The notes below the pieces were generated by a model that was not told where the DNA came from, did no database searches, and saw only the letters and a list, made by a program, of their open reading frames with translations. From positions 15,244,810 through 15,308,809 of the forward strand of contig NC_092051.1 of assembly GCF_003086295.3 (NCBI RefSeq): a stretch of DNA of 64,000 nt. Reading direction: 5' to 3'. The translations under genes were made by a program, and so were the position numbers. The stretch comes from Arachis hypogaea (Eukaryota > Streptophyta > Magnoliopsida > Fabales > Fabaceae). Positions 22,917 to 35,412 of the stretch are shown piece by piece. Each line of letters starts with the position of its first letter. Position 1 is the stretch's first letter.

Positions 22917-23275
22917 TTAATGAATAAAGTTATCATTATTTTTGTCCAAAAAATACAAAAAATATAGTACAATATTATTGTGTAATTAATAATAATAATA
23001 ATTATTTTATTTTATTTTATTTTTAGACGGTGGACTATTATGTCTAACAGAGAGAAATGTTGTAGATTGATTTGTACATTAATTTTTTTGGGGACTAAAA
23101 TATCCGTTTTTAAAATCTTTGGGACTGATCTGGGTAATTACTCTGATGGAAAATCAAACGATGACTGATTTATCTGCTGGAGTAAAACTTTGAAAATTAA
23201 TCTGTGTATTAATTTTTTTTGGGGACTAAAATATCCGATTCTAAAATCCTCATAGACTGATTTGGGTAATTACTC
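21576..23275. mobile_element. Foldback Mutator-type element with 9-bp TSD
   Basis: 1,700 bp. Ends GAATAATTACCCAAAT and its inverse ATTTGGGTAATTACTC are flanked by the perfect 9-bp duplication TACTTTTAA (21,567-21,575 and 23,276-23,284). The arms pair for more than 300 bp (21,576-21,940 with 22,915-23,275). Further inverted modules lie inside: 22,075-22,335 and 22,555-22,830 are each themselves inverted repeats (agagattattttayaag.. ends). Long (AT)n and (ATA)n tracts separate the arms. There is no ORF. TSD length and long TIRs fit a non-autonomous Mutator-like foldback element. Confidence 0.85.
21936..22073. repeat. (AT)n followed by (ATA)n microsatellite
   Basis: About 75 bp of (AT)n to 22,012, then (ATA)n from 22,021. 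Similar tracts recur at 22,346-22,430, 22,503-22,552 and 22,838-22,911 in mirrored order. Confidence 0.95.
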
Positions 23276-23370
23276 TACTTTTAATTTTGGTCATTACTGG
23301 TTGGGTTTAATTTGTGGTCAAAGCATATCGAAAGAGCTTTTGCAGTTTCTTTTCAATATAAATGTATTAA

Positions 23371-25791
23371 GGGTCCATTTGAAAACTCCAAAAGCTATCT
23401 TTATTTTTAGTTTTTGATTTATAAAAAGTTATATTAATAGTGTTTGATATAATTTTTTAGATAAATTTTTAATTTTGTAAAAAGTTATTTAAGAGTTTTT
23501 GAAAAAGTTAAAAATATAACTTTTCCTATTTTAAAAAGTTATTTTATCACTCTTATTTAATCCACAACTTTAAAACAAAGACTTTTATAATAATTTTTCA
23601 GGCACCTGATTTAATGCTCCTTGAAGCTTTGGAGTATTAAAACTCCTTTTAAAGAGTTAAACAAAAGTTAACATTTATACCTATTTTTTGTCTTTTTTAT
23701 TTAAAATTTGTTTGGACTAAGACTATTATTTTAATTTGGGCCATTTTAAGTCCGTTATATTTTTCGATTAATATTACTCATATTAAATTATTATAATATT
23801 ATTATAATAAAAAATTATTATAACATTATTATAAAAGGTTTAAAAAACTGAAAAATCAAATATATTTTTTGATATGAATTTTAAAAGACTAAAATATTTT
23901 TTAAGATTAAAGTTATTTAATTTGAATTAAAAATTTAATTTAATTTTAAAAAGAACAAAACTAAAAAAATTATATTTAAATTTAAAAAGATAAAATTATC
24001 TTTCTTAAAGATTAAATTAAAAATTATAAAATATTTATTTAAATAGTAAGAAAGGCAAAATTATCTTTTTGGTATTGGTTAAATGCATCAAAAAACTTGA
24101 GATTTAAACAATAAAAATTATTTTAGAATTAAATTTGTTTAAATGAATTAAAAAACATAATTTTAAATTTTAATTTATCAAACACTCTTATAGATAATTT
24201 TATAAAGACAAAAATATCCTTATAAAAATTAAGGACCGACTTATAAGCTCGAACGACCAATCCAACAATAAATTATATAACTTTTATCTAACACTAATTT
24301 CACTTCAATTATTAGTCACTTTTCTTTGTTCATATTATTTTTTGTAGTAGAAAATTTTTTTCTTTTATTTAAAAATCTAATTCTAATTTGAATTGATATC
24401 ATTTAATAAATTTATAATGTTAAAATTTACATTTAATTTTAAAAGACTAACATGCACTTTTCATATAATTTTAAATGATAAGAATATTTTTTAAATAATT
24501 AAAGTTGTTTTATTAAATTAAAAAATAAAAATTTAAATTTGAATCTTTTTTTCTTTAGTAACTAAAAGAAACAGCACGGGAATGTGAATTTGAATTTCAT
24601 TTTTTTTTACCAAAGATATGAGACTCGAACCCGCAACCTCTTAATTGAGTATCGGGAGACTATGCCATTTGAGCTATTACTCATTGGCGTGAATTTGAAT
24701 TTCATTAATAGAACCAAATATATTATTTAGTATTAAGTTTAAATATTAAAATGTTCTTTTAAGATTAGATTACTTAAACGAGTTAGAAAGTAAAATTTTA
24801 AAATATAAAGAGTTTTTTAATTTAAAGCAGAAGAGATAAAATAAATATAAAGAAAATAATAAAAATTTTAACTGCGAAAAACTAATTTAAAAATATTTAA
24901 AAATAAAAATATATAGAGTATTGATTCATTAAATAATTAATGACTTCATAGACGGTCGATTTACCAAACTATTAGAGAGTATTGTAAACATAGTCATATT
25001 AAAAACAATACGAGTATATTAATTTTTTAATTTATAATTAACAGTTTTAAATAGTTACTTTTTTTAAATCGAATAAATATAATTAATCATATAAGTATAA
25101 TAATACGAATACGTTTATTTTTATCAAATTAAATTAAGTTATTAATTAAATTATATTTATTTAAATTTTAATTTAAAAATTTTATAATTTAAAATTTTAA
25201 ATTATGTAAATGAAACTAGATTAATTAAAAATAAAAATACACCAGTATGATTTAGATCGTACGGTAATAAATTTATGAAATTCTAAAATAAAATAAATCT
25301 TAAAAGATAAAATTAAAAAAATTATTATGAAAAACAATAATTTTTTTTTATTTTGTTTCAGTAAAAAAATTTACACTAATAAAACACTAAAATTAAAAAA
25401 AAGTTACTTAATAAATAAATAAAGATGAAAGATTAATATTTTATGATTATTTTATATTTTTATTTAAAAGCATAATTTTAAGTTAGTGTTAATTTTTTAA
25501 ATATTAATTTTTTTAAAAGAATATATTTTTTTGGCATTAATTGTTTAATGATGTTATCAAGGTACAATAAGAGCTCCATTAATTACTCTTTAGAAAACTG
25601 TGCCAAATGCATATTATAACACTAATAATGTAAAGGAGTTTTAAAATTCCAAACAATATAAGAGTATTGTAACATCTACCAACTTTCCAAACACAAAATA
25701 ACTCTTTTAAAAATTGTTATTAATAAAAATCCTTATATTTTAAGTTCCTTTTTCAAAAGAACTTATTTAAAAAATTTAGTCAAACTGACCC
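23371..25791. mobile_element. Possible PIF/Harbinger-type element
   Basis: GGGTCCATTTGA at the left and TCAAACTGACCC at the right are inverted 12-mers with two differences. Both are flanked by TAA (23,368-23,370 and 25,792-25,794), which fits the PIF/Harbinger target preference. The inside is AT-rich, has no transposase, and contains the SINE at 24,601. A smaller nested MITE cannot be excluded, because internal gtgtttgata motifs also invert. Confidence 0.45.
24601..24688 (-). mobile_element. 88-bp tRNA-derived SINE with 17-bp TSD
   Basis: On the minus strand it begins GCCAATGAGTAATAGCTC and ends ..TTTGGTAAAAAAAA. An A-box-like TAGCTCAAATGG and a B-box-like GGGTTCGAGTC lie in order at RNA polymerase III spacing. 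A perfect 17-bp duplication, gtgaatttgaatttcat, lies at 24,584-24,600 and 24,689-24,705. The oligo(A) tail and long duplication show L1-type retroposition. Confidence 0.9.
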
Positions 25792-25963
25792 TAAGTTCGT
25801 TGTGTTTGATTTAGCTTTTGTAGACTGGATTTGAGTTTAATTTAATTATTCTAGAATTGATTTTGATTAAAATTGAGTTTGTTTTAATGTAATTTATATT
25901 TGGATATTTTAATTCAAAAATAATTATAATTGATAAAAATATTGTTTGAATAATAATGACTAA

Positions 25964-26610
25964 TGTAAATCTCGCTAAAATTAGCAAATAATTAGTCAAT
26001 AAATCGAATTTTAATTAGAAAAATTAAAAATGTAGATCTAATATTAAAATAATATAGAGCTCTTCAAAATGAGAATTTTGATACTAATTTCGAAAAATTT
26101 GACCTAAAATTAGACTGGATAGACCGAACCGGTTGAACCGGAGCCCAAACTGAGCCTGTAGGTCCAACCGGACCCATTATTTAAAAGTAGCAGAAGCTCC
26201 TTCTCCCTCATTCAGCAACAACACCAACGTACAGATTGGGGAGGGGAGAGCTCACCTAAACCCTCATCAACCCTTTGATCCACCATAACTTTTCCGTTCA
26301 AGCTCCGATCGCCGCACCGTTTGCGGCAACGCGTCCAGCGCGTCGAGCTCTACATTTCTATTAGATCAATTTCACTGGTAAACCTCAATTTCGTCTCAGA
26401 TTCTCTTTCCCCTTTCTCTTTGTGAAATTGAACCCTTATAGTGGGATTTTGCCAATTCGGTTTTTAGGTTCAATTTAGCTTACGGAGCTTATCGGGTTTG
26501 AGTTCCTATGCGTGTGGATACGGCAAGAATCACCTAAACCTTAATCTAATTTTAATTTTAGTATGTGAAATCTGAATTTGAGATACACATATGTATTAGG
26601 TGTGAATTAA

Positions 26611-26644
<34 letters not shown>

Positions 26645-28095
26645 GAAATTGAATTGAGGACATTTGGAAGCTTGGTGGTGATTGGAATTAAGATTTTGGT
26701 CGGTTCTCAAGCTTGAGGGGTTGTGCATGTGAATTGAGTGGCTGCCTTGGACTAAATAAAGTGATCGGCCAAGGTATGGTTTAAGTTTCGCGTATTTAAT
26801 ATATAATGTTCTGCGAAAATTTAGGCTAGATGACCATAGGATAAGAATGAATGTATGAGGGTGTAAATTGCTTAGTGCCTTGTTGATAACTATGAACCAA
26901 GTTGAGTATGGATTTGTTATTTAATATTGAGAATAGAAATTTGAGTGTTAAATGATGATTTAATGATGGTTGATAAATTGAGATTAATGAATGTGTATAG
27001 ATGATGAATTTTTGAAGGTCTTCATGATATAGTTGTGAAATTATGCATGATAATTATTTAGAATTGAGTTCTGATGGATGATGGAAGGATGTAGAGTTAT
27101 GTTGTGCCAGTATTGCATATGCTGTAACTAATTTTGTGATGATCAGAATTGCGTGGAACTAAGTCCTGGTTAAACTTCGGAATATTTGGAACTGAACTGG
27201 ATAATTTGAGATCTTTTCATTAAATATATGATTTATGGTAAAATTTCAAATTGTAGTCGTGGAATCTGATTTTACTGCAGAATTTTTAGAACAGCAGTAA
27301 CTTGTTGGCTCTGTTGCGAATGTTTCAAAATGAATTTTGAAATAGAACAAATTTTAAATAAATCTTTAGTTCTATTATTTTAACGTCGTAGAATTTCAAA
27401 ATGATTGGACTTGTGGTTTTAAAGATATGAATTTTTGAAATACGATGCGTTATGCAATAAAAGCCAGGTTCTGTTTTCTTAGGTCAGCAACTTTTGAGAG
27501 TTTATAACTTTTGATTATGGATGGATATTCAAGTGCAACTAATTGGAGGTGAAAATTAATTATGTTTAGCATATGTGATTTAAATTTCATGGGTGTCCAT
27601 GTTTTAATGAGTGAGTTATGAGCCTTGGAAGAGGATATGTCCATTGGCTTTTAAAACAGAATTCTGCAGAAAGTTACTCAACTTCCAAGTTACATAACTC
27701 CTTCATTAAAAATGGTTTTAACCTGAAACTAATTGAAAAAGAAACCTGGATATGTTAAGTTGAACCATATTAATTTTGAAGGCTATTAAATTTAATTTAT
27801 ATAAAATTTTAGATATAGTATGCTGCTGCTGTTTTCTGGTTTCTAAGCACTGCAGAGCAGTCAGCGTTTCTCCTCTGTTTCTGAGACTAGTTAAATCAGA
27901 AAATTGTGATTTTTAATTTTTTAGAAAGCTTATTCCGAGATGAACATCTGGACATAAAGTTTTCCCAATTCCAAATTCATTTGTTATATTAAAAACAGAA
28001 AAGAAAATAGAGTGTCGAAGATGTCTTAATGATAGTCATGGGTCCAAAAAGTCAAAGATTAATCTTCGTGTTATGTGATTAATTTAATGTTAGAA
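25964..28095 (+). repeat. Left part of the 5' LTR of the FIDEL-like element
   Basis: The first ~620 bp match 47,701-48,323 closely, including the (t)gaaccggttgaaccgg block and cgccgcaccgtttgcggcaacgcg. The rest (26,590-28,095) has no counterpart in the 3' LTR, because that LTR lost its middle. The site of Helitron entry is A|T at 28,095/28,096. Confidence 0.85.
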
Positions 28096-28107
28096 TTAGT
28101 GCATCGA

Positions 28108-28124
28108 CCCGTGCGATGTACGGG
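28108..28124 (-). terminator. Helitron 3' terminal hairpin
   Basis: 17-bp sequence with CCCGT/ACGGG arms, 8 bases before CTAA. Helitron transposition uses such a hairpin as its end signal. Confidence 0.75.
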
Positions 28125-28230
28125 AATGACACAAAAATAATGAAAAAATATTAGATATATCATATATGTTAATTAAAATTAAAAGGCATAAAACAGTATT
28201 TAATTAATTTAAATAATAAAAAATTATTAA

Positions 28231-28269
<39 letters not shown>

Positions 28270-29129
28270 ATTAATTTTTACAATACATAAATTATTTTTT
28301 ATAATGATCTGATTTACATATTTTTATAATGATAGATAGATTATTAAAAATAAAAAAATATTAAGATCTTATGTTCTTTTTAAATGTATTTTATATTATT
28401 CTCAGTCAATTTATTCTTGCTTTTAAGCTCCAAGTATTTAGTTTTAAAATTTATATAACCTGAACTCTATTATTAAATATAAAAAAATTATAGTGATGTA
28501 AATTATTTTTTCATTTTTTAAATTTTTAACAATGGAATGATCAATTTATATATAAAAAATATATTTAAAAAATAAGTCTCTTAACTATTATTTAGAATGT
28601 AGTATTCAAATCAATTAAAAAAAGAAAAATTCTACATAACTCTACTTTTAGAATTTGTTCAGCTCTTTGATAGTCTTCTAGTGTTCATGTCCTTCATGCA
28701 CATCTCACCATATTGTTTCTAAAATCGATAACATTAAATGATGCATGGGTATGTTAAGTTTAATAAAAATCAGTTAATATTAAATTATTGCTAGAATAAC
28801 TAATTAAATATAGATTTTTTATTTTAAATTAAATCGTAAGAATAAAATGATTTAATTTTATTTTTAAGAAAATTATAAAAACATATAAATCAAGATTAAG
28901 ATTATCGTTTAATTATAATAAATACATGATAGAAAAATTGTAAACTAAAGTGAATAAATATCCAAAAATAATTTCTACAAAAAAGTAACAAATTTATAGA
29001 AGAATATAAATATCTAAAATTATATATTAAATAAAATTTAAAATTATACATAACCAACTAAATTTATCTACAAACAACATTTATGATTGTATTTTTTGCC
29101 TTGAATTTTTTTTTTTTGGTGACATCTTT

Positions 29130-29290
29130 TGCCTTGAATGATTATTCTAAACTAATACCCTTAATCTTGATTTTGATTTTTACTTTTGAAAGAGCAACAT
29201 AAAGTTGTCCTTGTAAAAATATACTTGGACAAATATAGACCCATATGTTTAACCCCTAAAGCTTGTTAATAGTCATTGTCTCATAGATAA
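29130..29290 (-). pseudogene. Pif1-like Helitron helicase C-terminal remnant
   Basis: Minus strand reads ETMTINKL*GLNIWVYICP, then SIFLQGQLYVALSKVK and IKGISLE*. This is the last conserved helicase motif (..TINKSQG.. and GQLYVALSRV..) of Helitron RepHel proteins. One in-frame TAG replaces the Gln of the usual SQGQ. Upstream helicase motifs and the Rep domain were not found. Confidence 0.8.
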
Positions 29291-29499
29291 TAACACACAC
29301 CGTCAGGAAGGAAGAGCCATTTTCTACTATTAAGATCACCTAATATTGTAATGGCACTGTCACCAACTTCATATACTACATAATACCACAAAAGTAATGT
29401 AAAATTATAAATATACACTAATAGAGCAGCAGTCAAAATAATAAGGATAATAAAAATAATATAATTATGGACATTTAAAAGAGCACAGAATATTATATA

Positions 29500-30940
29500 T
29501 TATATAAGCAAGTTTTTTGAAAACTTCATAACTTAATCATTTAAGAAATATGAATAGCTATTTTTTTTAGAAAACAGGATGCACATTACACGCAATGTAA
29601 AATAGTTGATCTCTAAACTCTCATTATGGAGAATAATAGGTTCACATAAATGAAAGAGTCTAAGAAAGAACTATCTTAATTCAATAGGAACAGATGCTTT
29701 CAAAAGAAAAATTAAAAAAATGATTTAAATGCATATATTTGCCAAACATAAATTTTTTAAGATAAGAGACAATTCACTATCTCAACAAAAATTAGTTGGA
29801 AAAGATATAGCTTATGTAGTTAGAGCGTGAATATACAATAATAAAAGCTAAAGCAACAAAAAATAAAAAGCTTCATGATTTTTTTAAAAAAAAATTAAAT
29901 AAATATGCACTCCAAACTATAAATATTTAAACTTTGCACCAGCCAGATCCACCTCATCCAACTAAAATATAACAATTGAAAGAAGAATATCAAATACTAA
30001 TGTTGCGAAGCAATTGATACATACCATTAATATAAAAGGAAACCAATTGGAGAATAAAGTGTACAAAATCCATTATCAGGTGTCAGAAATTCACAATTAT
30101 GATTTCAACTATAGAATAAATTGATAAATGACTTAGTGGATAAAAAAATATATGGGAGAGAGAGTTTAATTTTTCTGAATCTAAAGTCATTAGGAATTAT
30201 GGTGCAGAATTTTCTGTAATAAATAAAGAACTCAATTAAACAATGGCAACCCAATATTTTAAAGCAAAATTATATCCCTCAAAAAAAAAAAATTAAGTCA
30301 TAATATATAGGCAAATAAGTACCCAACTCTTTAAAAAGCAAGTAAGCAGGAGAAGGCACATCAATGAAAAAAAAAAGCATTGAACACTAAGTACAAAGAA
30401 AAAAAAAGAGCATAGAACATTAAGTACAACGAAGTATTGAATCTTCTTAATCACGTAATTGCTCAAGGAATTTTCTATCAAATTTATCAGTCACATAAGC
30501 AAGTTTTTTGAGTACTTCATAGCCTTAAATCATTTAAGAAATATAAATAGTTATTTTTCTAGAAAATAGGATGCACAATGCACGCAATACAAAATAGTTG
30601 ATCTCTAAACTCTCATCATGTAGAATAATAGATTCTCATAAATGAAAGAGTCTAAGAAAGAACTATCTTAATTCTATAGAAACAGAGGCTTTCGAAAAAA
30701 AATTGTAAAAATAGTTTAAATGCATATATTTGCCAAACATATAAATTTTTCAAGATAAAGAGACAAATTCACCATCTCAACAAATCATAAATATTCACTC
30801 CAAACCATAAATATTCAAACTTTGTGCCAGTCAAATCCACCTCATCGAACTAAAACATAACCACTGAAAGAAGAATATCAAATACTAATGTTGCGAAGCA
30901 ATTAATACATACCATTAATCTAAAAAGGAAACAAACCAGA
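29500..30940. repeat. Internal direct duplication in Helitron
   Basis: 29,503-29,765 matches 30,493-30,756, and 29,940-30,045 matches 30,830-30,935, in the same order. One original segment of about 0.5 kb was therefore duplicated and the first copy contains extra sequence. No ORF. Confidence 0.8.
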
Positions 30941-31386
30941 ACAAACTCACCCACAAATAAAATAGTGGCCCCATTTGTGATTCTTCAAATTTTATTAATA
31001 AACTGAATGGTAATGGATCTGTTAATTTATTAATAAGTTCAAGTATGTCCTGTTTCATGCATCTGCTCTCAAGTGAGGAAAAAGAAACTAAAGACAGTCA
31101 AATTCTGTGTTTTATTTGTTCTTCGTTCTGTTTTCTTTTCCTCTTTAAAAAGTAGAATCTTACTTATATATGAATGAGATATCAAAAGATTTTCTTCATG
31201 CACACTAAAGAAAGCAAATTTTCTTCTTTTTTTTCCTTGATAATCTAGAATGATCTACGGTTCCTTCATGAGGACATTTAAAGTCTTGGTATCATGCTTA
31301 CTAACCAAATCAGATATAAAATATTTAGACAGGCATAATTAAAATGAATAATTAATTATAACAATAGAACATACACAAAGTGACAC

Positions 31387-32851
31387 TGATAAATCACTAT
31401 TTCATGGTTTATCTTGTGCTCAATTGAGTGATTTTTATCAACTCTTTGCCCACTTATTCATACTATTCGCATGTTTTACGTTTTTCTTCCCGATTTTGTG
31501 CTATGATTGAGAACATGCTTCTTTGGCCTTTAAATTACTAACTTTAATCCTCTCTTATTATTATTCGATGCCGTGATATGTGTGTTAAGTGATTTCAGAG
31601 ATTACAGGGCAGGAATGGCTCAGAGGATGGAAAGAAAGCATGCAAAAGTGGAAGGAATACAAGAAGTTGAAGAAATTGCTAAGCTGTCCAGCCTGACCTC
31701 TTCGCACTCAAACAGTCATAACTTGAGCTACAGAGATCCAAATGAGATGGTTCTAGTTGAGTTGGAAAGCTAATGTCCGGGGCTTCACAACGATATATAA
31801 TTTGCCATAGCTACCTCGAAGTCAGGCGACACAAACGCGTGGATCACGCTGACGCATGACCTGGCAGAAACGCAATCCACGCAAACGCATGGACGACGCT
31901 TCCGCGTCACTTTCCCGCGACCTTTATGTACCAAAATACGCTGGGGGCGATTTTTGGGCTGTTTTTGACCCAGTTTTTTGTCCCATAAAACACAGATTAG
32001 AGGGTATAAAGTGAGGGAATGCATCCATTCATGAAGAGGTCTTCCATTATTCACTTTTCATAATTTAGATGTAGTTTTTAGAGAGAGAGGTTCTCTCCTC
32101 TCTCTTAGGTTTTAGGATTATGATTTCTCTTACTTTTAGGATTTCATCTTTCTCAATTTCCAGGTTTAATGTTCTTTTTATTTATTTTCTCAAATTGGTT
32201 TATGAACTCTTATTGTTTAGATTGGTTTTCTATTTAATATATTTTGAGGTATTTCAGATTTGACTTTGTTTTGCTTTATTTATATGGATACTTTTAATTT
32301 AATTTAGATATTTTCTTTCTTTTGGCTTTGGTTAAGTAATTGGTAACACTTGAGTTGTCAAACTCAGCAGTGATTGAAATTGGCAGATTACTAATTGATT
32401 TGGATCGCTCTAAAGCTAGTCTTCCCACAGGGATTGACTTGGACTTGAGGATCAAGCTAATTAGTCTACTTGACTTAACTAAGTGGGATTAAAACCCAAT
32501 TCTTATCACATCTGATAAGGATAACTGGGATAGAAATTCTAATTCTCATACCTTGCCAAGAGTTTTATTATTATTAATTTATTTTTCCTGTCATTTAAAT
32601 TACCTGTTCCTTATTTTAAAAAAACCTCCAATTTACAAAACTCATAACCAATAATAAGAACACCTCCCTGCAATTTCTTGAGAAGACGACCCGAGGTTTA
32701 AATACTTCGGTTATCAATTTATTTAGGGGTTTGTTACTTGTGACAACCAAAACGTTTATACGAAAGGGATTCCTTGCCGGTTTAGAAGCTATACTTGCAA
32801 TGAGGATTTATTTTGTGAAAATTATAGACCGCGCAGGAATTTCGTTCGTCA
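31387..32851 (+). repeat. 5' LTR of E2 (1,465 bp)
   Basis: Has the conserved GGGCAGGAATGGCTCAGAGG box near 31,606, CG dyads near 31,830-31,915, the ctgggggcgatttttgggc block and a TATA-like tataaag at about 32,005. Confidence 0.94.
32003..32012 (+). promoter_or_regulatory. TATA-like box in E2 LTR
   Basis: gtataaagtg is matched by ctataaagtg in the right LTR near 38,389. It follows the conserved cagattagag block. Confidence 0.5.
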
Positions 32852-32854
32852 AAA

Positions 32855-32873
32855 TGGCGCCGTTGCCGGGGAA
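32855..32873 (+). other. Primer binding site of E2 (tRNA-Asp)
   Basis: tggcgccgttgccgggga, three bases after the LTR, is a perfect complement of the 18 terminal bases of plant tRNA-Asp. Confidence 0.9.
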
Positions 32874-32971
32874 TTGCAAACGTGTGCCTTATTATTGGTC
32901 ATTGTAAATATTTTTCTTTTGCTTGTTTATTTGTTTCTTTTTATTTTTCTTTTTAATTTTTATTAGCTACT

Positions 32972-34417
32972 ATGAGTTCTCACCCCTATCGCTTTGAGTT
33001 TGGTTCCAATATTGTTGCAAGGAATGGAAATTATAACAGGAACGTGCATCAAGGTCAAAACAATCAGAGATGGAAGGAGCCACGAGGATCTGATCAACCC
33101 TTTTGGCAACAACACCTTCCACAGTACCACAGACAAAGACCATCCCACAATGCATGCCAAGACAATAGTTATGGTGGACCTTTTCGTGACAACCAACCTC
33201 CACCAAATTACTATGGTCAAGAGCCATTCCAGGGAGCGTATCAAGATGATGGATATGGTGGATCCCCTTGTAGTTACCAACAAGGCCCACCACATGATTA
33301 TGAACCGCCTCCTCAACATACCTTTGGACCACCATACTCACAAGCCCCCTCCTACCAAACACCATCACATGATTCTAACCCTTATCCACTATACCAACCA
33401 CCCTATGAGCCATATGAGCCACACATAGATCCACCCAAATTCCAACCCAATTACTCCCCAGAACCACCACCTCAATATTCACCATCTCCATATCCTTATT
33501 AAAAAAAAACCACCTCCGTATTATGAGCCCTCTCTCCCAACCAATGAACCCTCATATCCACTCCAATCTCCAATGGATGACACCCTTCGTGTTCTTCTTC
33601 AAGGGTAAGCGAAGATGCAAAGGGATGTACTGGAACTCGCGACTGCCTTAACCAAGGTAGTAAATAAATTAGCTTCCCAATATCTGAGCACTCAAAGTAC
33701 TCCCATGGCTACATGTGGAGAATCAAAAGAAGAGCGTAGCATAAAGGAGACACTAGAAACTTCAGTGGATAATGAGGAACATGGCTTTGTATTGAAACAA
33801 GTGGAGGGAGCCATAATAGTTGCAGAGGAAGAAGTGGTTGAAGATTTAGGAGATGCTGAACCTCCATGGGAATCTAAGATTGTAGAGTATCCCTCCAATA
33901 AGATTGAAATTAATGTCAAGAAGGCCAGTGCACAACCTCCATGGCATATTCCTTATGAAGACTTGGATGGGATAGATCAAGAAGTAAGATCCCTTGGTGA
34001 TGAGAATCATGCATCAAGTCCTCCTGGTGATAAATCTACATCCGTAAACGAACCCCTTGAGTATGAAGACTCTTCTCTTATTGAGTCCACAATTGATGTG
34101 GAAGTAGAAGTCCTTCAAAAAGGATGGACGGGAGTTGAGTACGCTTTGTCAAGAACGTTGGAGAATTCTCCACCTATGTTGTCGTCTACTCCTTCACTTG
34201 AGTGGGTAAAACTTATCTCTGCTCGTTTTCATATCCCACTTGAGTACGGTATTCTTGAAACGGACGGCCAACTCAGGAAGCTTTTGTGGCATGAAGCATA
34301 AGAGGAGACTGTTTAGTGGTTGGAGTTGCAAATTCAGGCTCATCAAGGTTGATATTTCAAGAGTTAGATATAAGGACCCGACTGGTGATAATTTGGTTAG
34401 ATCTAAAAGAAGAGTTT
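32972..34417 (+). pseudogene. Orphan ORF of E2, homologous to the E1 ORF, frameshifted
   Basis: First part 32,972-33,502 (176 residues, starting MSSHPYRFEFGSN) is rich in Pro, Gln and Tyr with many PPxY/YxPP motifs, like residues 1-95 of the E1 protein. A shift in the A-run at 33,502-33,509 and a TAA in LLQG*AKMQRD (near 33,606) separate it from 33,615-34,301. That part has an acidic centre and SLEWVKLIS .. LETDGQLRKL, the block conserved with E1. One base appears lost near 34,282; in the next frame CGMKHKRRL continues to about 34,417. Function unknown; no catalytic or zinc-knuckle motif is visible. Confidence 0.75.
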
Positions 34418-34658
34418 AGTACTCCGTAAAGAATTCAGATTACTTACCACCCGGATGGATTCATGATGATCAACTTGAAGACGGGTGTAGAAACAAGATT
34501 TGGGATCCCGGAATACATGAGGATCAAATTTGGGAGCTCAAAGCTTGTGAAAAACTCCATCAAAGCTTGGGAACTTTACTTGGAATAGATAGAGCTTTAT
34601 GAAAATCCAAGCATTGGTGGAAGTTTCAGGATGCGTTCAAGCACAAGCCGCCATGACA

Positions 34659-34734
34659 AGGAGCTCACCAAATGTCCAACTTAAGGACTTTAACTAAAAG
34701 TGCTACATGGGAGACAACCCACCATGTTATGATC
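34659..34734 (+). other. Conserved box after the E2 ORF (GGGAGACAACCC)
   Basis: Matches E1 16,590-16,665 nearly base for base through ggagctcacc, tgtccaacttaagg and tttaactaaaagtgct. The stem is rebuilt here as ACAT-GGG/CCC-(acc)-ATGT, so the outer pairs differ from E1. Confidence 0.65.
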
Positions 34735-34857
34735 GCTCCTTTTCCAATTATAATTTTATTTAGTTTTGTTTGTTTTTGGATTTTATTTTATTTCATTGAA
34801 CCTGAAATAATTCATAACATCTGCATACTGCATTCTGTATTTTGCATAAAAAAAAAT

Positions 34858-35412
34858 CGCACGCGACGCGTAAGCGTCCCTGACGCGTCCGCGTCCCTGA
34901 CGCGTCCGCGTCACAGGTGCATTAGGAAGAAAAGAAAAGTGAACATAGAGTCACGCGAAAGCATGGCTGGAGGCGTGCCTTAGGCACAAATATGATCACG
35001 CGACCGCATCGCTGACGCATCCGCGTCGTTTGCGAAATAGCCTCCCCACGCGTCCGCGTCACCCACGCTAACGCGTGGCCCTGTAAAATCGACGTAAAGA
35101 AGTGTATGGCAGAGAGTTATGATGGAGCTGGGCTGGAATGATGCTAGAAGCACCAGTTCTATCACGCGAACGCGTGCTCCACGCATCTGCGTCGTTTTTA
35201 AAATATGGCCATTCACGCGATCGCGTCAACCACGCTACCGTGTCACCCATATTTTTGGCAAAATGCATTTCAAACAGAGAGTTGCGCGACCGCGAGGCTG
35301 CCCTCGCGCTAATGGCACCAATCACTCCACGCGAACGCGTGACCCACGCGTCCGTCTCACTCATAGAAGTGCTATCCGCGCGAACGCGTGTTACACGCTT
35401 GCGTCGCCTGTG
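34858..35412 (+). repeat. CG-dyad array in E2
   Basis: More than a dozen dyads such as acgcgaacgcgt, acgcgatcgcgt and acgcgtccgcgt in about 550 bp. Long reading frames here on both strands are artefacts of the repeat. Confidence 0.85.

Noticed and set aside
24601..24688. Functional tRNA gene on the minus strand
   Set aside because: A and B boxes are present but there is an oligo(A) tail and a 17-bp target duplication, so it is a SINE.
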